Below, piece by piece: positions 43,368 to 51,140 of a stretch of 58,858 nucleotides of DNA. The position numbers and the translations under genes were made by a program. The DNA lies in the NCBI GenBank assembly GCA_049790855.1, contig JBAQZJ010000088.1:1-58858 (forward strand), read 5' to 3'. Position 1 is the stretch's first letter. The number at the start of each line of letters is the position of its first letter. Under the pieces are notes generated by a model. It was not told the DNA's origin. It saw only the letters and a list, made by a program, of their open reading frames with translations, and made no database searches. Source of the DNA: JACCRE01 sp049790855 (lineage in GTDB: Bacteria; Planctomycetota; Planctomycetia; Planctomycetales; Planctomycetaceae).

Positions 43368-45593
43368 TTACGCAGCGCCCTGACTCTTCACTGCGGCGCG
43401 GATGTCCTGCATCGCGACTCCGAAGTCGAAGAAGCCGCGCCACTGCATGCCGAGCGTGTTGAAGTCGGTCTCGCCGCTCTCGATCGTCGGCACTCGCTTG
43501 CCGCGGAGATAGGCGATCTCGATCGCCGCCACGTCGCCCGGATTGGCCAAGAGGTACCAGGCGGTCGCGCTGTTGCCGGGGAGCGAGCCGACGCTCAGGT
43601 AGGGGGAGCAGACCGGCCGGAACTTCCCGGCGTGGGGGTTGCCCGCCGGTTTCGCCTTGTTGTTTGCCGGGACCTGGTTGAGCGGCAGCTCCTTGAACAG
43701 CTGCTCGGCCGTCACCTTGAGCGCCGTCGGCACGAGGAGGATCGCCGGCTGGACGAGGATCGGTTTCCCCTGGCTGTCGACCCGGTCCAGAAACATCCGC
43801 TCGGCGACGGTCAGTGACTCGATGTCGAGCGCGGTTTCCGCCCCCTCGAAGTAGTTTTTGTTCCCCAGGGAGAAGAACGCATTCGGATTCGACAGCAGCA
43901 GCGTGAACACGACCTCTTCGAGCGCCAGCGCCGACATGCGGCCGATCGCCCGCGGGATCTGCAGGAACGCCCCGAGGTCGTCGTTGATCATCATCTGCCG
44001 GGTCAGGGCGATCATCCGCCCCCAGGTCTCCAGCTGGTTCGTGTAGGACTCCTCCTCGAGCCCCGCATGCTTGAGTTCCCCGTCGGGGCCGACCTTCTGG
44101 AAGATGCCGGCCGCCGTCATCCGGTAGCGCGTCACCTGCTTGAAGTCGTTGACGTCGGTCGCACCCGCGATCTGCGTTGCGACGGCACTGACCGCCTCGT
44201 AGGCGGCGAGCATCGTCTTGGTGGCGACGTTCGAGAGGATCCCCGAGAGGCTCAGCGTCGAGAAGCCGCCCGAGGCCTGGATCAGGCGGTCGTTGGCCGT
44301 GAACGCCGCGCGGATCACGTCGTTGTCGATCCGGCCGGGCCGGACGGAGCCGCCCGAGGCGCGGATCACCTCGTAGAGCAGCATGTGCAGGCCGGCCCCG
44401 CGCAGTTCCCGCGAGACCGCCTGGTTCATGACCCGCTCGTCGTACCAGCGGCCGACGCGCTCCTCCGGCAGGCCCGCCGCGAGACACAGCGCCGCCTCGA
44501 TGCTCGCCGCCTTGCGGCCCGTGCCGTCCTCGCCGTAGACCGGCTGCACCGCGGCGCGCTCGGCGCGGAGTTTTTCCAGTTCGGCACGCGACATGTCCCA
44601 GCCTTCCTCCACGGCGCGGGCCTCGAGCTCGGGAAACTTGCCGGCGTACAGCGCGGCGATGGCGGCGATCCGCTTCCGTTCCTCGGCCCAGGTCTTCCGC
44701 ATCCGATCCACGAAATCGAGCGGCGGCTGCGGCGTCGAATGAGGCTGAAGGCTGGAGGCTGAAGACTGAAGGGTTTTGGACTTCGGCTCCACCGTCGTCG
44801 ATTCCTCGACTGACCTCTCACGAAAGAAGAGCGTTCCTTCCTTCAGCCTCTGGTCTTCAGCCTCCAGCCTCTCCCCGAACAGGGCCCGCAGGCTTGCCGT
44901 CTGCGGCTCGGTGAGCGTCTCCGGCTCGAAGCCCTGGGCCGCGACCCATTCGTCGAAGTGTTCGAAACGTTCGGATTCCATCGGCAGAACCTCGATCGGA
45001 GGAGCAGGGGGCGAAGAACCGGCGGCCATCCGGGCGTCCGTTTGATCGTCCGCCCCCAAGGCCACGAAGCTGACTTCCCGGAGCGTCGACTGCCGGGCGA
45101 CATAGAGGGGACCTGTGAACTTGCGGCCGTTGACCTCGACCGTTTCGCCGCGGTCGACGAACACCATCCGCTGGGCACTCGCCCCGATCGAGGCCTGCCA
45201 GGGAAATCCGTTGTCGCCTGACTCGCTCACTTCGCGGGCGTGTTCGTTCGAGCCGGAGACGACCCCACCCAGCCGGATCGAGGAGCCGTTGATCTCGATC
45301 GTTTCCGTGTGTCCCACGATCCGGCCGCTGTCGTGGTCCCGCAGGATCGGCCGGCTCTTCGAGGGAATCCGCATCCCCGACAAATCGACGACGACCGGGA
45401 AGGGGAAGTTCGCCAACGATAACTTGCCGCCGGTGTAAGCGGTCATCTGGAACCGCCGCAGTTGGCGGGCGTCCGGACCGTCGGGATCGGCGGCTTCCAG
45501 TTGAAAGTCGCTCGTGCCGCCGGCCTCGATGATCCGGAACTCGGCAGGCACAGAGTGTGGTTCAGGCGTCGTCTTTGTCTTCGTTTTCGGCAT
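43368..45593 (-). CDS. Prohead protease-major capsid protein fusion
   Basis: A 741-residue protein. Residues about 20-190 resemble an HK97/U35-type prohead protease (PILRDHDSGRIVGHTETIEI with the catalytic His; FPWQASIGASAQR with a Ser; LREVSFVALGAD). A helical, charged region (about 215-370) may serve as scaffold. The rest (about 380-741) is a Mu-like/HK97-fold major capsid protein (ASGGFSTLSLSGILSNVATKTML, TWGRMIALTRQMMINDDLGAF, AIEIAYLRGKRVPTIESG). A fusion of this type self-processes during capsid maturation. A heptamer hairpin encodes part of the linker near residue 270. The start overlaps the portal gene by 32 nt. Confidence 0.85.
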   Translation of the reverse strand: MPKTKTKTTPEPHSVPAEFRIIEAGGTSDFQLEAADPDGPDARQLRRFQMTAYTGGKLSLANFPFPVVVDLSGMRIPSKSRPILRDHDSGRIVGHTETIEINGSSIRLGGVVSGSNEHAREVSESGDNGFPWQASIGASAQRMVFVDRGETVEVNGRKFTGPLYVARQSTLREVSFVALGADDQTDARMAAGSSPPAPPIEVLPMESERFEHFDEWVAAQGFEPETLTEPQTASLRALFGERLEAEDQRLKEGTLFFRERSVEESTTVEPKSKTLQSSASSLQPHSTPQPPLDFVDRMRKTWAEERKRIAAIAALYAGKFPELEARAVEEGWDMSRAELEKLRAERAAVQPVYGEDGTGRKAASIEAALCLAAGLPEERVGRWYDERVMNQAVSRELRGAGLHMLLYEVIRASGGSVRPGRIDNDVIRAAFTANDRLIQASGGFSTLSLSGILSNVATKTMLAAYEAVSAVATQIAGATDVNDFKQVTRYRMTAAGIFQKVGPDGELKHAGLEEESYTNQLETWGRMIALTRQMMINDDLGAFLQIPRAIGRMSALALEEVVFTLLLSNPNAFFSLGNKNYFEGAETALDIESLTVAERMFLDRVDSQGKPILVQPAILLVPTALKVTAEQLFKELPLNQVPANNKAKPAGNPHAGKFRPVCSPYLSVGSLPGNSATAWYLLANPGDVAAIEIAYLRGKRVPTIESGETDFNTLGMQWRGFFDFGVAMQDIRAAVKSQGAA
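44741..44873. repeat. Heptamer hairpin inside the protease-capsid linker
   Basis: Units GAGGCTG / AAGGCTG / GAGGCTG / AAGACTG form the left arm (44741-44772). The right arm (44837-44872) is complementary. A perfect 17-bp inverted repeat is GGCTGGAGGCTGAAGAC (44750-44766) with its complement at 44853-44869. It is read through in frame. Confidence 0.8.
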
Positions 45594-47028
45594 CCGGCTC
45601 CTCGTCGTGGCGTTGATCCGCTGCTGGCGCAGGACCTGTCAGTCCCAGTTCGCTCATCAGCGCGAGCTCCTTGGCCCGCTGGCGCAATTGCGTTTCCCAG
45701 TCAAGACCGCGGCGGGCATACTCGTCCGCATAGGTCGTCGTGTGGTTCGCCAGCCGCAGCGCCTGGGCGCTCGATTCCTTGAGCGGATCGACATGCTCGT
45801 GGCCGTCGAAGAACCAGGTGTGCGGCGGCAGCTCGCCCCTGTTCCGCGCGGCGCCGGCGAGCAGTCCGGGAATCAGCGCCGCTTCGGCGAGCCAGGCCGC
45901 GAAGATCCGGTCGAGCACGACCGATTCGAGCTGCGCCTGCTCGACGCGGATCGCCTTGAAATACATCTGGTGGTCGAGCCGGCCGGAGGCGTAGTTGTAG
46001 CCCGAGGAGTTGCCGGCCGAGATCGCAAAGGGCATGTTCAGGCAGCGAGCGATCTCGTTGAGGATCTCGCGCTTGAACTCCCCGTAAGTCGTCGTCGGTT
46101 GCGAGGCCTCGAGCTGGCTCATCTTCCAGCCGCCCGGCATCGTCATCAGCATTCCGCGCTCAAGCTCGATGAGGTCCATCGGCTCGACCGATTCCGCCTC
46201 GCCGTTCGCCGGCGCGTCGGTGTAGAGCACGCCGCCCGGCAGCGCCGCAATCTCGGCGGCGGTGATCACCGCCAGCGTGTAGCGCCGCAGGTGCGCGAAC
46301 AGCGGCAGCGCGGGCGTGATGTCCGGGACACCTCGCGCCTGGCCCGCCCGGTCCTGGCGGAAGTAATGGATCACGAGGCGGGCCGGGAGGCGGACGTAGT
46401 CGCCGAAAGGTCCGCCGGCCGGTTCGCCGGGATGCTGCTTGAGAACGTGGTATTCGAGCGGGTTGCCGAAGCGGTCGAAGACGATCCCGTCGATGGCGTT
46501 CGGTTCGAGGCCGAAGAGGTCGGGCGTCGTGACCTGATCCGCTTCGATCAGTCGCAAGTCGAGCTGCACGGGCGTCGGCAGGGTCGGGTTGGTGATCAGC
46601 GTCGCGAATCCCTCACCGTCGGACGCCCGCGCCATCCGCAGCGTCCGCAGTTTCTCCGGGAGGCCCACGCTGCGGGACCAGGTCATCCACTCCTGTTCGA
46701 TCCGCCGGTTGAGCGGATCGTGTTCCGTCAGCAGCTGCAGCCGGGGTCCGGTGCCGATGACATCGTTCGCCAGCGTCAGCACGATCCCGCGGGCGTAGCT
46801 GTTGTTGGCGACCTCGTATCGAGCGCGGTTCCGCAGCAGCCGGCGGATCTCCGGGCTGTTCGCGGCGTTCGCCGAGAGGTTGTCGGCGTTCGCCCAGTGC
46901 CGGCGGTTTTCATCGCTGGTGACCGCCGCGTCGTAGCGGGCGCGGATCAGCCGCAGCGCCTGCACGACCGCCGGCGACGGACCTGCCGGCCGCGGCGTCG
47001 GCAAAAGCGTCTTGAGCCACGCCAGCAC
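45562..47028 (-). CDS. Phage portal protein (lambda gpB type)
   Basis: 488 residues from GTG 47028 (VLAWLKTLLPTPRP). Lambda-family portal blocks are present: RARYDAAVTSDENRRHWANADNLSANAANSPEIRRLLRNRARYE-type region near 25-65, ANNSYARGIVLTLANDVIGTG, EQEWMTWSRSV, LRLIEADQV and ISAGNSSGYNYASGRLDHQMYFKAIRVEQ. The dodecameric portal forms the DNA channel and connects terminase and tail. The frame is open much further upstream (to 47478) but that part lacks similarity and overlaps the gpW-like gene and the divergent operon promoter. It begins 2 nt after the gpW-like stop codon. Confidence 0.9.
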   Translation of the reverse strand: MLAWLKTLLPTPRPAGPSPAVVQALRLIRARYDAAVTSDENRRHWANADNLSANAANSPEIRRLLRNRARYEVANNSYARGIVLTLANDVIGTGPRLQLLTEHDPLNRRIEQEWMTWSRSVGLPEKLRTLRMARASDGEGFATLITNPTLPTPVQLDLRLIEADQVTTPDLFGLEPNAIDGIVFDRFGNPLEYHVLKQHPGEPAGGPFGDYVRLPARLVIHYFRQDRAGQARGVPDITPALPLFAHLRRYTLAVITAAEIAALPGGVLYTDAPANGEAESVEPMDLIELERGMLMTMPGGWKMSQLEASQPTTTYGEFKREILNEIARCLNMPFAISAGNSSGYNYASGRLDHQMYFKAIRVEQAQLESVVLDRIFAAWLAEAALIPGLLAGAARNRGELPPHTWFFDGHEHVDPLKESSAQALRLANHTTTYADEYARRGLDWETQLRQRAKELALMSELGLTGPAPAADQRHDEEPDAENEDKDDA

Positions 47029-47030
47029 CG

Positions 47031-47237
47031 TCAGGAGGCTCCCGGTGGAGCGAGTTTCGTGAACCGCAGCCCGCGGGCTTTGGATGCGGCGGCCTGCTTC
47101 GAGGCGAGATAGCGATCCACCTCGATCTGATCCTTGAGGGAATGCTGTTTGACGCTGCCCGAATCGCCGCTCGCTTCGGCCGGTCCCTGGGCGTTTTCGC
47201 GAATCGCCTGGTCGAGGCTGGCGTCGGCGGTCGGCAG
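47031..47237 (-). CDS. gpW-like head-tail connector, CTG start
   Basis: A 68-residue product: ASLDQAIRENAQGPAEASGD ... VKQHSLKDQIEVDRYLASKQ ... GLRFTKLAPPG. This matches the small protein commonly encoded directly before lambda-type portal genes in such phages, a gpW/neck-like or portal-associated protein. No ATG, GTG or TTG is available: an in-frame TGA lies 6 nt before the CTG at 47235-47237, which itself has AGGGGG about 8 nt upstream, so CTG is the likely start. The gene is 2 nt from the portal GTG. Confidence 0.75.
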   Translation of the reverse strand: MPTADASLDQAIRENAQGPAEASGDSGSVKQHSLKDQIEVDRYLASKQAAASKARGLRFTKLAPPGAS

Positions 47238-47362
47238 TGTTCAGTCCCCCTACTGTTAGGCTTTCCGATTCGGGGGCAATCGGGCGGTGACGTTCCGAAA
47301 AGATTCCGGGTTGCCGCCGAAGCCGATCACGACGCCTGACGCTGGCACCGGCCAAACCGCGC

Positions 47363-47400
47363 TTGTGCGGACATCTTTCGTCCGGTAAGATTTCGTTACC
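47363..47400 (+). promoter_or_regulatory. Promoter and operator of the five-gene operon
   Basis: TTGTGC (47363-47368), a 17-bp spacer and TAAGAT (47386-47391) resemble a sigma-70 promoter. A perfect inverted repeat GGTAA-GATTTCG-TTACC (47384-47400) overlaps the -10 box and is a plausible operator for the XRE protein encoded second in the operon. AAAGGAGC (47404-47410) provides the ribosome site of the first gene. Confidence 0.6.
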
Positions 47401-47416
47401 ACAAAGGAGCTTGGCC

Positions 47417-47707
47417 GTGCAAAACGATTCCGTCCGTTCGACTGTCCTCTGCTGCCTGAAGAGGTTTCTCGAATCCACAGGGCGACAGGCGGCAGAGCTG
47501 CACCCCGGTGCTCACCTCATGCAGGATCTGGGACTCTCCAGCGACGAGGGGGTGGATCTCGTCCTGGATCTCTGCGAAGCCCTGCATTGCGAACTGCCGC
47601 ACGATTTCAACCCTTGCGTTCACGAATCCGAGCAGCGGGACCGTCAAATCTCCGAATTGGTCGAGCGGGTCGAGCATCTCGTCGCGAGCGCAGGGACCGC
47701 AGCATGA
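47417..47707 (+). CDS. Acyl-carrier-protein-like small protein
   Basis: 96 residues from GTG 47417, chosen because AAAGGAGC lies 6 nt upstream. The middle reads HLMQDLGLSSDEGVDLVLDLCEALHCELP, which follows the ACP pattern DLGxDSLxxVELVxxLEExFxxxIP; the candidate phosphopantetheine-bearing Ser is Ser41 or Ser42, but the canonical D-S-L is replaced by S-S-D. The family call is therefore moderate. Its stop overlaps the XRE start by 4 nt. It is the first gene of the five-gene operon, and no acyltransferase or ACP synthase is near. Confidence 0.55.
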   Translation: MQNDSVRSTVLCCLKRFLESTGRQAAELHPGAHLMQDLGLSSDEGVDLVLDLCEALHCELPHDFNPCVHESEQRDRQISELVERVEHLVASAGTAA

Positions 47708-48060
47708 ACTCCCCATCGACGCATCCCGCCGCAATCGGACAGCGACTGCGCTGGGCCCGCGAGCAAGCGGGCCTGTCGCAGGGGCAGGTCGCCCGCATGC
47801 TGGAATACCATCGACCGACCATCTCTCAGATCGAGGCCGGGAAGCGGATCGTCCGCCCGGACGAGATCGAGCGATTTGCCGACATCTACGGCGTGAAGGC
47901 GGTCTGGATCCTGCGCGGCGACGCGGCCTTTGCGGAAGAACAGGATCCGCGGATTGAACTGGCGGCGCGGGAGCTCTCGAAACTGCGTCGCGAGGATCTC
48001 GACGCCATCCTGCGGTTGATCAAAATCATGCGCACCGAGGAGAGCGACACGTATGGGTGA
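47704..48060 (+). CDS. XRE-family helix-turn-helix regulator
   Basis: 118 residues from ATG 47704. The HTH region is IGQRLRWAREQAGLSQGQVARMLEYHRPTISQIEAGKRIV (about 10-49), followed by PDEIERFADIYGV and a helical tail (ELSKLRREDLDAILRLIKIMR). It is probably the repressor of the operon, inactivated by cleavage through the next gene's metallopeptidase, the arrangement known from ImmR-ImmA and IrrE-DdrO systems. It overlaps the next gene by 8 nt. Confidence 0.9.
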   Translation: MNSPSTHPAAIGQRLRWAREQAGLSQGQVARMLEYHRPTISQIEAGKRIVRPDEIERFADIYGVKAVWILRGDAAFAEEQDPRIELAARELSKLRREDLDAILRLIKIMRTEESDTYG

Positions 48061-48922
48061 TCGGACCTCCTTGGGGCGGATCGCGATGCGAAGTGCGCTG
48101 CAGCTGCGGCGGATGCTATCCGTTTCTCGCGAAGCCCCCGTCAACGTCTATGACGTGGCCCTTGCCCTCGGTGTCGAAGTCCAGTTCGTCGACCACCCAT
48201 CGCTGGAAGGGATGTTCTATCGCGGACCGAATCCGAAAATCCTGCTCCCGTCGTGGCGGCATCGGCCGAAGGGACGCATCGCCTTCTCGTGCGCCCACGA
48301 ACTGGGTCATTTTCAATTGGGGCACGGCACTCACGTCGACGAGTATCTCGACGATTCGCAAGGACGGGGACCAAAGTCTGACGCGGAGTTTGCAGCGGAT
48401 ACCTTCGCCGCGAGTCTGCTGATGCCGCGTCAAGCCGTCGTTGAGCGGTTCGTGCGGCGGCACTGGGACGTATCCCTCGCGAGCCCGACGCAGTTATTCA
48501 TCGTGGCCGGAGAGCTCGGCGTCGGCTACACGACATTGCTGCAGCACATGTGCTACGGCCTCGAACTGGTAACCGATGGTTGGCTGAAGGATCGTCTCAA
48601 AGCGAGTTCCAAAGAGATTCGGCAGGCCGTCACGGGAGTGTGCAACCCGCCGCGGACCATCGTGATTGACGAGGAATGGTCCGGGAGCCCGATCGACCTG
48701 GAGGTCGGCGATGCCGTCGCTCATCTTCCCGGCCTGACGGTCGCTGGTGGAGACGTCATCGAAAGGGCAGGTGGTGTGGGAGACTACGCAATCTGGCTCG
48801 GTCGTCGCGCCGGAGAATCAAACCTCGAGATCAACGGCCGAAGACACCGCGTCCGGGTTGCCCGAACGGGCTATTGTGGACTGCTCAAGTACCGATTCCT
48901 CGACGATCCGGACGAAGCATGA
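48053..48922 (+). CDS. ImmA/IrrE-family zinc metallopeptidase
   Basis: A 289-residue protein. The COG2856 core has the zinc motif HELGH (82-86) in FSCAHELGHFQLGH, with the downstream third-ligand helix DAEFAADTFAASLLMP (about 110-125). A helical segment (Q486-type region VVERFVRRHWDVSLASPTQL ... LGVGYTTLLQHM) follows. The last 90 residues (VIDEEWSGSPIDLEVGDAVAH ... RVARTGYCGLLKYRF) form an extra beta domain not found in minimal ImmA. It probably cleaves the XRE partner upon a signal. It overlaps the next gene by 4 nt (ATGA). Confidence 0.9.
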   Translation: MGDRTSLGRIAMRSALQLRRMLSVSREAPVNVYDVALALGVEVQFVDHPSLEGMFYRGPNPKILLPSWRHRPKGRIAFSCAHELGHFQLGHGTHVDEYLDDSQGRGPKSDAEFAADTFAASLLMPRQAVVERFVRRHWDVSLASPTQLFIVAGELGVGYTTLLQHMCYGLELVTDGWLKDRLKASSKEIRQAVTGVCNPPRTIVIDEEWSGSPIDLEVGDAVAHLPGLTVAGGDVIERAGGVGDYAIWLGRRAGESNLEINGRRHRVRVARTGYCGLLKYRFLDDPDEA

Positions 48923-49737
48923 CTCTCGCGGGCCCCTTGGTGATCGAATCAACCTGTCTTTCCCACGCTTGGGGAAAGGCCTTCCTGCATGCCTTCGATA
49001 CTCCCCGGCGCGGACTGTGTCCGCTGCTGCTCTCTGTCGACGGGCTGTTGAATCAGCCGCCGACGGAAGACCCGGTATTGCGTGCGAGGGTGGACGCGGT
49101 CCTCGCCGAGCACGGAATGAATAGTGTTCGCGTCTCTGGGCTGATGATTTTTCCTTACGAGATCTGGGTTCGCCGCGGCCGACCGCCTTGTGGCGCGTTT
49201 ACCAATTTCTGTGTCGACCAACTGGCGCCTCGCCTGAAGGCACTCGATCGACGCAATGGGTATGGCACCTACTTCGAACGCATGATGCGATTTACTGGGC
49301 TTCGCAAGGGCCGCCCGCACACGGTCGATCAACTCGAGTTCGTGATCCGCTTGTTGAAGCGGTCGCGGAGGTCCAGACACTCCGCGCTGCAGATCGCGTG
49401 TTTCGATCCGGCCAAGGATCACACGGGACAGGCCGTCCGCGGCTTCCCCTGTCTGCAGCAGGTCAGCATTGCCCAGGACGATCAGCGCCGTCTGGCGATC
49501 AACGCCTACTACCCGACACAGTACATCTTCGATCGGGCTTACGGGAACTACCTGGGCCTCTGCCATCTCGGTCAATTCCTGGCTCACGAGACCAATTCAA
49601 CCTTCGTGCGGCTCAGCTGCTACGTCGGCCAACCGATCCTGGGAAACGTCTCGAAGCGCGATGTGCGATCGCTGGCCGAGTTCGTGCGAACAAGAATCGA
49701 CGGTGACGCCGGAGGAAAATCCGACAATGGCGACTGA
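48919..49737 (+). CDS. Thymidylate-synthase-like enzyme (divergent)
   Basis: A 272-residue protein that I align with the thymidylate synthase / nucleotide hydroxymethylase fold: NGYGTYFERMM (113-123) with TS YGxxWR, HTVDQLEFVIRLLKRSRRSRH (134-154) with IDQ...L..DPxSRR, GFPCLQQVSIA (175-185) with the catalytic-Cys block APCH (Cys178), and YYPTQYIFDRAYGNYLGLCHLGQFLAHE (197-224) with the QRSxDxxLGxPFN helix (Asn210). Substitutions around the active site suggest a substrate other than dUMP. It might use C1-tetrahydrofolate to modify a pyrimidine nucleotide. Overlaps tie it tightly to ImmA/IrrE and MazG-like genes. Confidence 0.65.
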   Translation: MTLAGPLVIESTCLSHAWGKAFLHAFDTPRRGLCPLLLSVDGLLNQPPTEDPVLRARVDAVLAEHGMNSVRVSGLMIFPYEIWVRRGRPPCGAFTNFCVDQLAPRLKALDRRNGYGTYFERMMRFTGLRKGRPHTVDQLEFVIRLLKRSRRSRHSALQIACFDPAKDHTGQAVRGFPCLQQVSIAQDDQRRLAINAYYPTQYIFDRAYGNYLGLCHLGQFLAHETNSTFVRLSCYVGQPILGNVSKRDVRSLAEFVRTRIDGDAGGKSDNGD

Positions 49738-50644
49738 ATTGACTCTGCGCGAGTATCAGCGGGAGGCCGCACGAACCGATCAAATGTCTGGGAGTGACTT
49801 AACAGCGATGATGGTGCCGCTCCTGGGATTAGCAGGTGAAGCCGGTTCCCTGTTGACCGAATATAAGAAGTGGTTGCGCGAAGGGGACCGATACAAGCCG
49901 TTCACCGACCAGGTCGCGGAAGAAATCGGCGACATGTTGTGGTATCTCGCGAACATCGCCGCGAAGGCCGGCTTGGACCTGCAGGAGGTCGCGGAAGAGA
50001 ACCTGGCCAAGCTGCACGACCGCTGGGCCCTGGCGGATCGATCGGGATCAGCCCTCTTCGTCCAGGGACACTACGACGAACATTTCCCGGAGACGGAGCG
50101 GCTGCCGCTCCGCATGCGCGTCGAGTTCCGCGAAGGCGTGATTGACGGCGCATCCAAGCTGGTGATCACCTGCGACGGGAAGCCCTTCGGCCATCCGCTC
50201 ACCGACAATTCACATATCGAGGACGGCTATCGCTACCACGATGTGTTTCACGTCGCCTGTGCCATCCTGTTGGGCTGGTCACCGATCGTCCGCAAGTTCT
50301 TGAAGGTGAAACGGAAGTCCGTTCCCCAGATCGATGAAGTCGAGGACGGGGCGCGCGCCGCGGCGATCGAAGAGGCGATCTCGGCGTTCACGTTCGGAGC
50401 GGCTCGAGACTACTCGTTCTTCGACGGCTCCGATGCCGTCGAGTTCGGGATTCTTCGCACGATTCGCGTCATGACGCGATCCCTCGAGGTCCGCGACCGG
50501 AGTCTGCGAGATTGGGAAGACGTCATTCTCAAGACTTACGCAGTCTGGCGACAGCTCGTCGAGAAACGCGGCGGCGTGGTCGTCGGTGACGCTGCGACGA
50601 GAACGCTGCGCTATGAGCCACTCGCGCCCGTTCCGAAGGACTGA
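49727..50644 (+). CDS. MazG-like nucleotide pyrophosphohydrolase with C-terminal extension
   Basis: 305 residues from ATG 49727 (GGAGG upstream at 49711). Residues 1-105 form an all-alpha NTP-PPase domain with acidic metal ligands in LLGLAGEAGSLLTEYKK (Glu39, Glu45) and DQVAEEIGDMLWYLANIAAKAGLDL (Glu65, Glu66, Asp69). Residues about 110-305 form a further domain with a conserved-looking H-I-E-D-G-Y-R-Y-H-D-V-F-H block and E-V-E-D-G-A-R-A-A-A-I-E-E, of unknown function. It probably hydrolyses a (d)NTP to the monophosphate, feeding or draining the substrate of the TS-like enzyme. It ends the operon, 4 bp from the convergent DUF1643 gene. Confidence 0.8.
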   Translation: MATELTLREYQREAARTDQMSGSDLTAMMVPLLGLAGEAGSLLTEYKKWLREGDRYKPFTDQVAEEIGDMLWYLANIAAKAGLDLQEVAEENLAKLHDRWALADRSGSALFVQGHYDEHFPETERLPLRMRVEFREGVIDGASKLVITCDGKPFGHPLTDNSHIEDGYRYHDVFHVACAILLGWSPIVRKFLKVKRKSVPQIDEVEDGARAAAIEEAISAFTFGAARDYSFFDGSDAVEFGILRTIRVMTRSLEVRDRSLRDWEDVILKTYAVWRQLVEKRGGVVVGDAATRTLRYEPLAPVPKD

Positions 50645-50648
50645 GGTC

Positions 50649-51140
50649 TCACGCGGCCTGTCGGCGCCGTCGTTTCGGATGGAACCGCTGCAAGGGCGTC
50701 TTGGCGGAGAGATAGAGCGGGTGACGCGGACAGCCGGCCTTCGTGACGCCGAGACAATGGACGTCATCCAAGCCCGCCAAGACGGCTGCGTCTCGGCTGA
50801 ACAGCGCGCCGTGATTACCCCAGGCAGCGACGATGCGATCCGCCCGCACTTGTTCGACGGCGATCCAACGGTCGTTGTCGGGACCAATGGGATCGTCGAC
50901 GTCGCTCAACGCCGACGGATCAGTGGTCCGGTAGGCGAACAGGTTGACGAGCGTCAGTGATCCGAATCCCCAACGCTCGGCAAATCCGAGGCAGCGACGA
51001 ACCGTGGGATCGTCGCGCTGGTCGTCCGCCGTGGATGGATTCAGGCCGATGAACAGGATCCGCGGAAGGGAGCGGCTCCACGTGCGCGACAACGTGTACC
51101 GGTACGTCTGGCAAGGCGATAAGCGGGCTGATCTTCGCAT
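50649..51140 (-). CDS. DUF1643 protein
   Basis: 163 residues from ATG 51140; an in-frame ATG at 51209 would add 23. The family signature RILFIGLNPSTADDQRDDPTVRRCLGFA is followed by SLTLVNLFAYRTTDPSAL and DRIVAAWGNHG. DUF1643 proteins occur in phages and bacteria; their biochemical role is not established. It converges with the five-gene operon (4-bp gap) and lies between it and terL, reading with the phage late genes. Confidence 0.88.
   Translation of the reverse strand: MRRSARLSPCQTYRYTLSRTWSRSLPRILFIGLNPSTADDQRDDPTVRRCLGFAERWGFGSLTLVNLFAYRTTDPSALSDVDDPIGPDNDRWIAVEQVRADRIVAAWGNHGALFSRDAAVLAGLDDVHCLGVTKAGCPRHPLYLSAKTPLQRFHPKRRRRQAA

Noticed and set aside
33762..44873. Short regularly spaced repeats considered as CRISPR arrays
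   Set aside because: Units are 7 bp with no unique spacers of 30-40 bp, and arms are complementary; not CRISPR.
45514..47112. Plus-strand frame of about 530 codons opposite the portal gene
   Set aside because: Antisense to clear portal motifs; low-complexity Arg/Gly composition.
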